From: Edolisoma coerulescens
Taxonomy: Eukaryota; Chordata; Aves; Passeriformes; Campephagidae
Reading direction: 5' to 3'
Length of the DNA: 64,000 bases
NCBI GenBank assembly: GCA_013397115.1
Contig: VWZW01004023.1
Coordinates: 290,895 to 354,894, forward strand
A program made the position numbers and the translations under genes. Below the pieces are notes generated by a model. That model made no database searches, was not told the origin of the DNA, and was given only the letters and a program-made list of their open reading frames with translations. Position 1 is the stretch's first letter; every line of letters begins with the position of its first letter. Positions 63,841 to 64,000 of the stretch are shown piece by piece.

Positions 63841-64000
63841 GGTAGTGTTAATTTTAGAAGGTGGACAGTTGAAAAAATGAAATGAAAATGCAATGAAAAA
63901 AAGAAATATTGGAAGATACAGGAATTTCAAAATATAACTGCTGAATACCATGGTGATTTAAGAAACATAAAATTTCCTTAATTGTTGTCGTTTCTTTTCT

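Overview
This is vertebrate nuclear DNA, almost certainly from a bird and probably a songbird. CR1 LINE fragments are scattered through it, several LTR-type repeats look like those of passerine genomes, genes are split by GT-AG introns, and long AT-rich intergenic stretches are present. No bacterial or viral gene system, CRISPR array, rRNA or tRNA gene was found. Most long open frames are chance frames or repeat remnants.

The window holds two complete protein-coding genes arranged head to head around one CpG island (about 25.8-26.6 kb). RPAP3 runs leftwards. I traced 16 coding exons from 24639 down to the stop at 7992, and every splice phase closes, giving 668 residues. An untranslated first exon ends at 26155. 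RPAP3 is the HSP90 co-chaperone scaffold of the R2TP/PAQosome complex. ATP23 (XRCC6BP1/KUB3 in older naming) runs rightwards from the ATG at 26245 to the stop at 32563. It has six exons and 245 residues, and an intact HEXXH zinc-protease motif. Only 89 bases separate the RPAP3 exon 1 donor from the ATP23 start codon, and a run of Ns sits in the middle, so the promoter is shared but incompletely sequenced.

Left of RPAP3 (1-7.6 kb) no gene was recognised. A 1.8-kb segment (about 2719-4516) is repeated almost perfectly at about 4529-6325, joined by an ambiguous base and a poly-A run. This looks more like a false haplotype duplication in the assembly than biology. Right of ATP23 (33-64 kb) lies about 31 kb without a recognisable gene. 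It holds CR1 fragments (a 2-kb one at 35.2-37.3 kb carries a dead reverse transcriptase), a solo LTR at 33740-34258, other LTR-like repeats, low-complexity tracts, and a few palindromes or possible regulatory elements, the best at 49.0-49.6 kb.

I found no convincing undescribed system. The items most worth checking are the very short bidirectional promoter and the RPAP3-ATP23 adjacency, the duplicated 128/122/71-nt exon triplet encoding the two TPR domains, a 21-bp hairpin in ATP23 intron 4, and the palindrome-containing candidate enhancer near 49 kb. Exon calls come from reading the sequence by eye and comparing it with the remembered human proteins.
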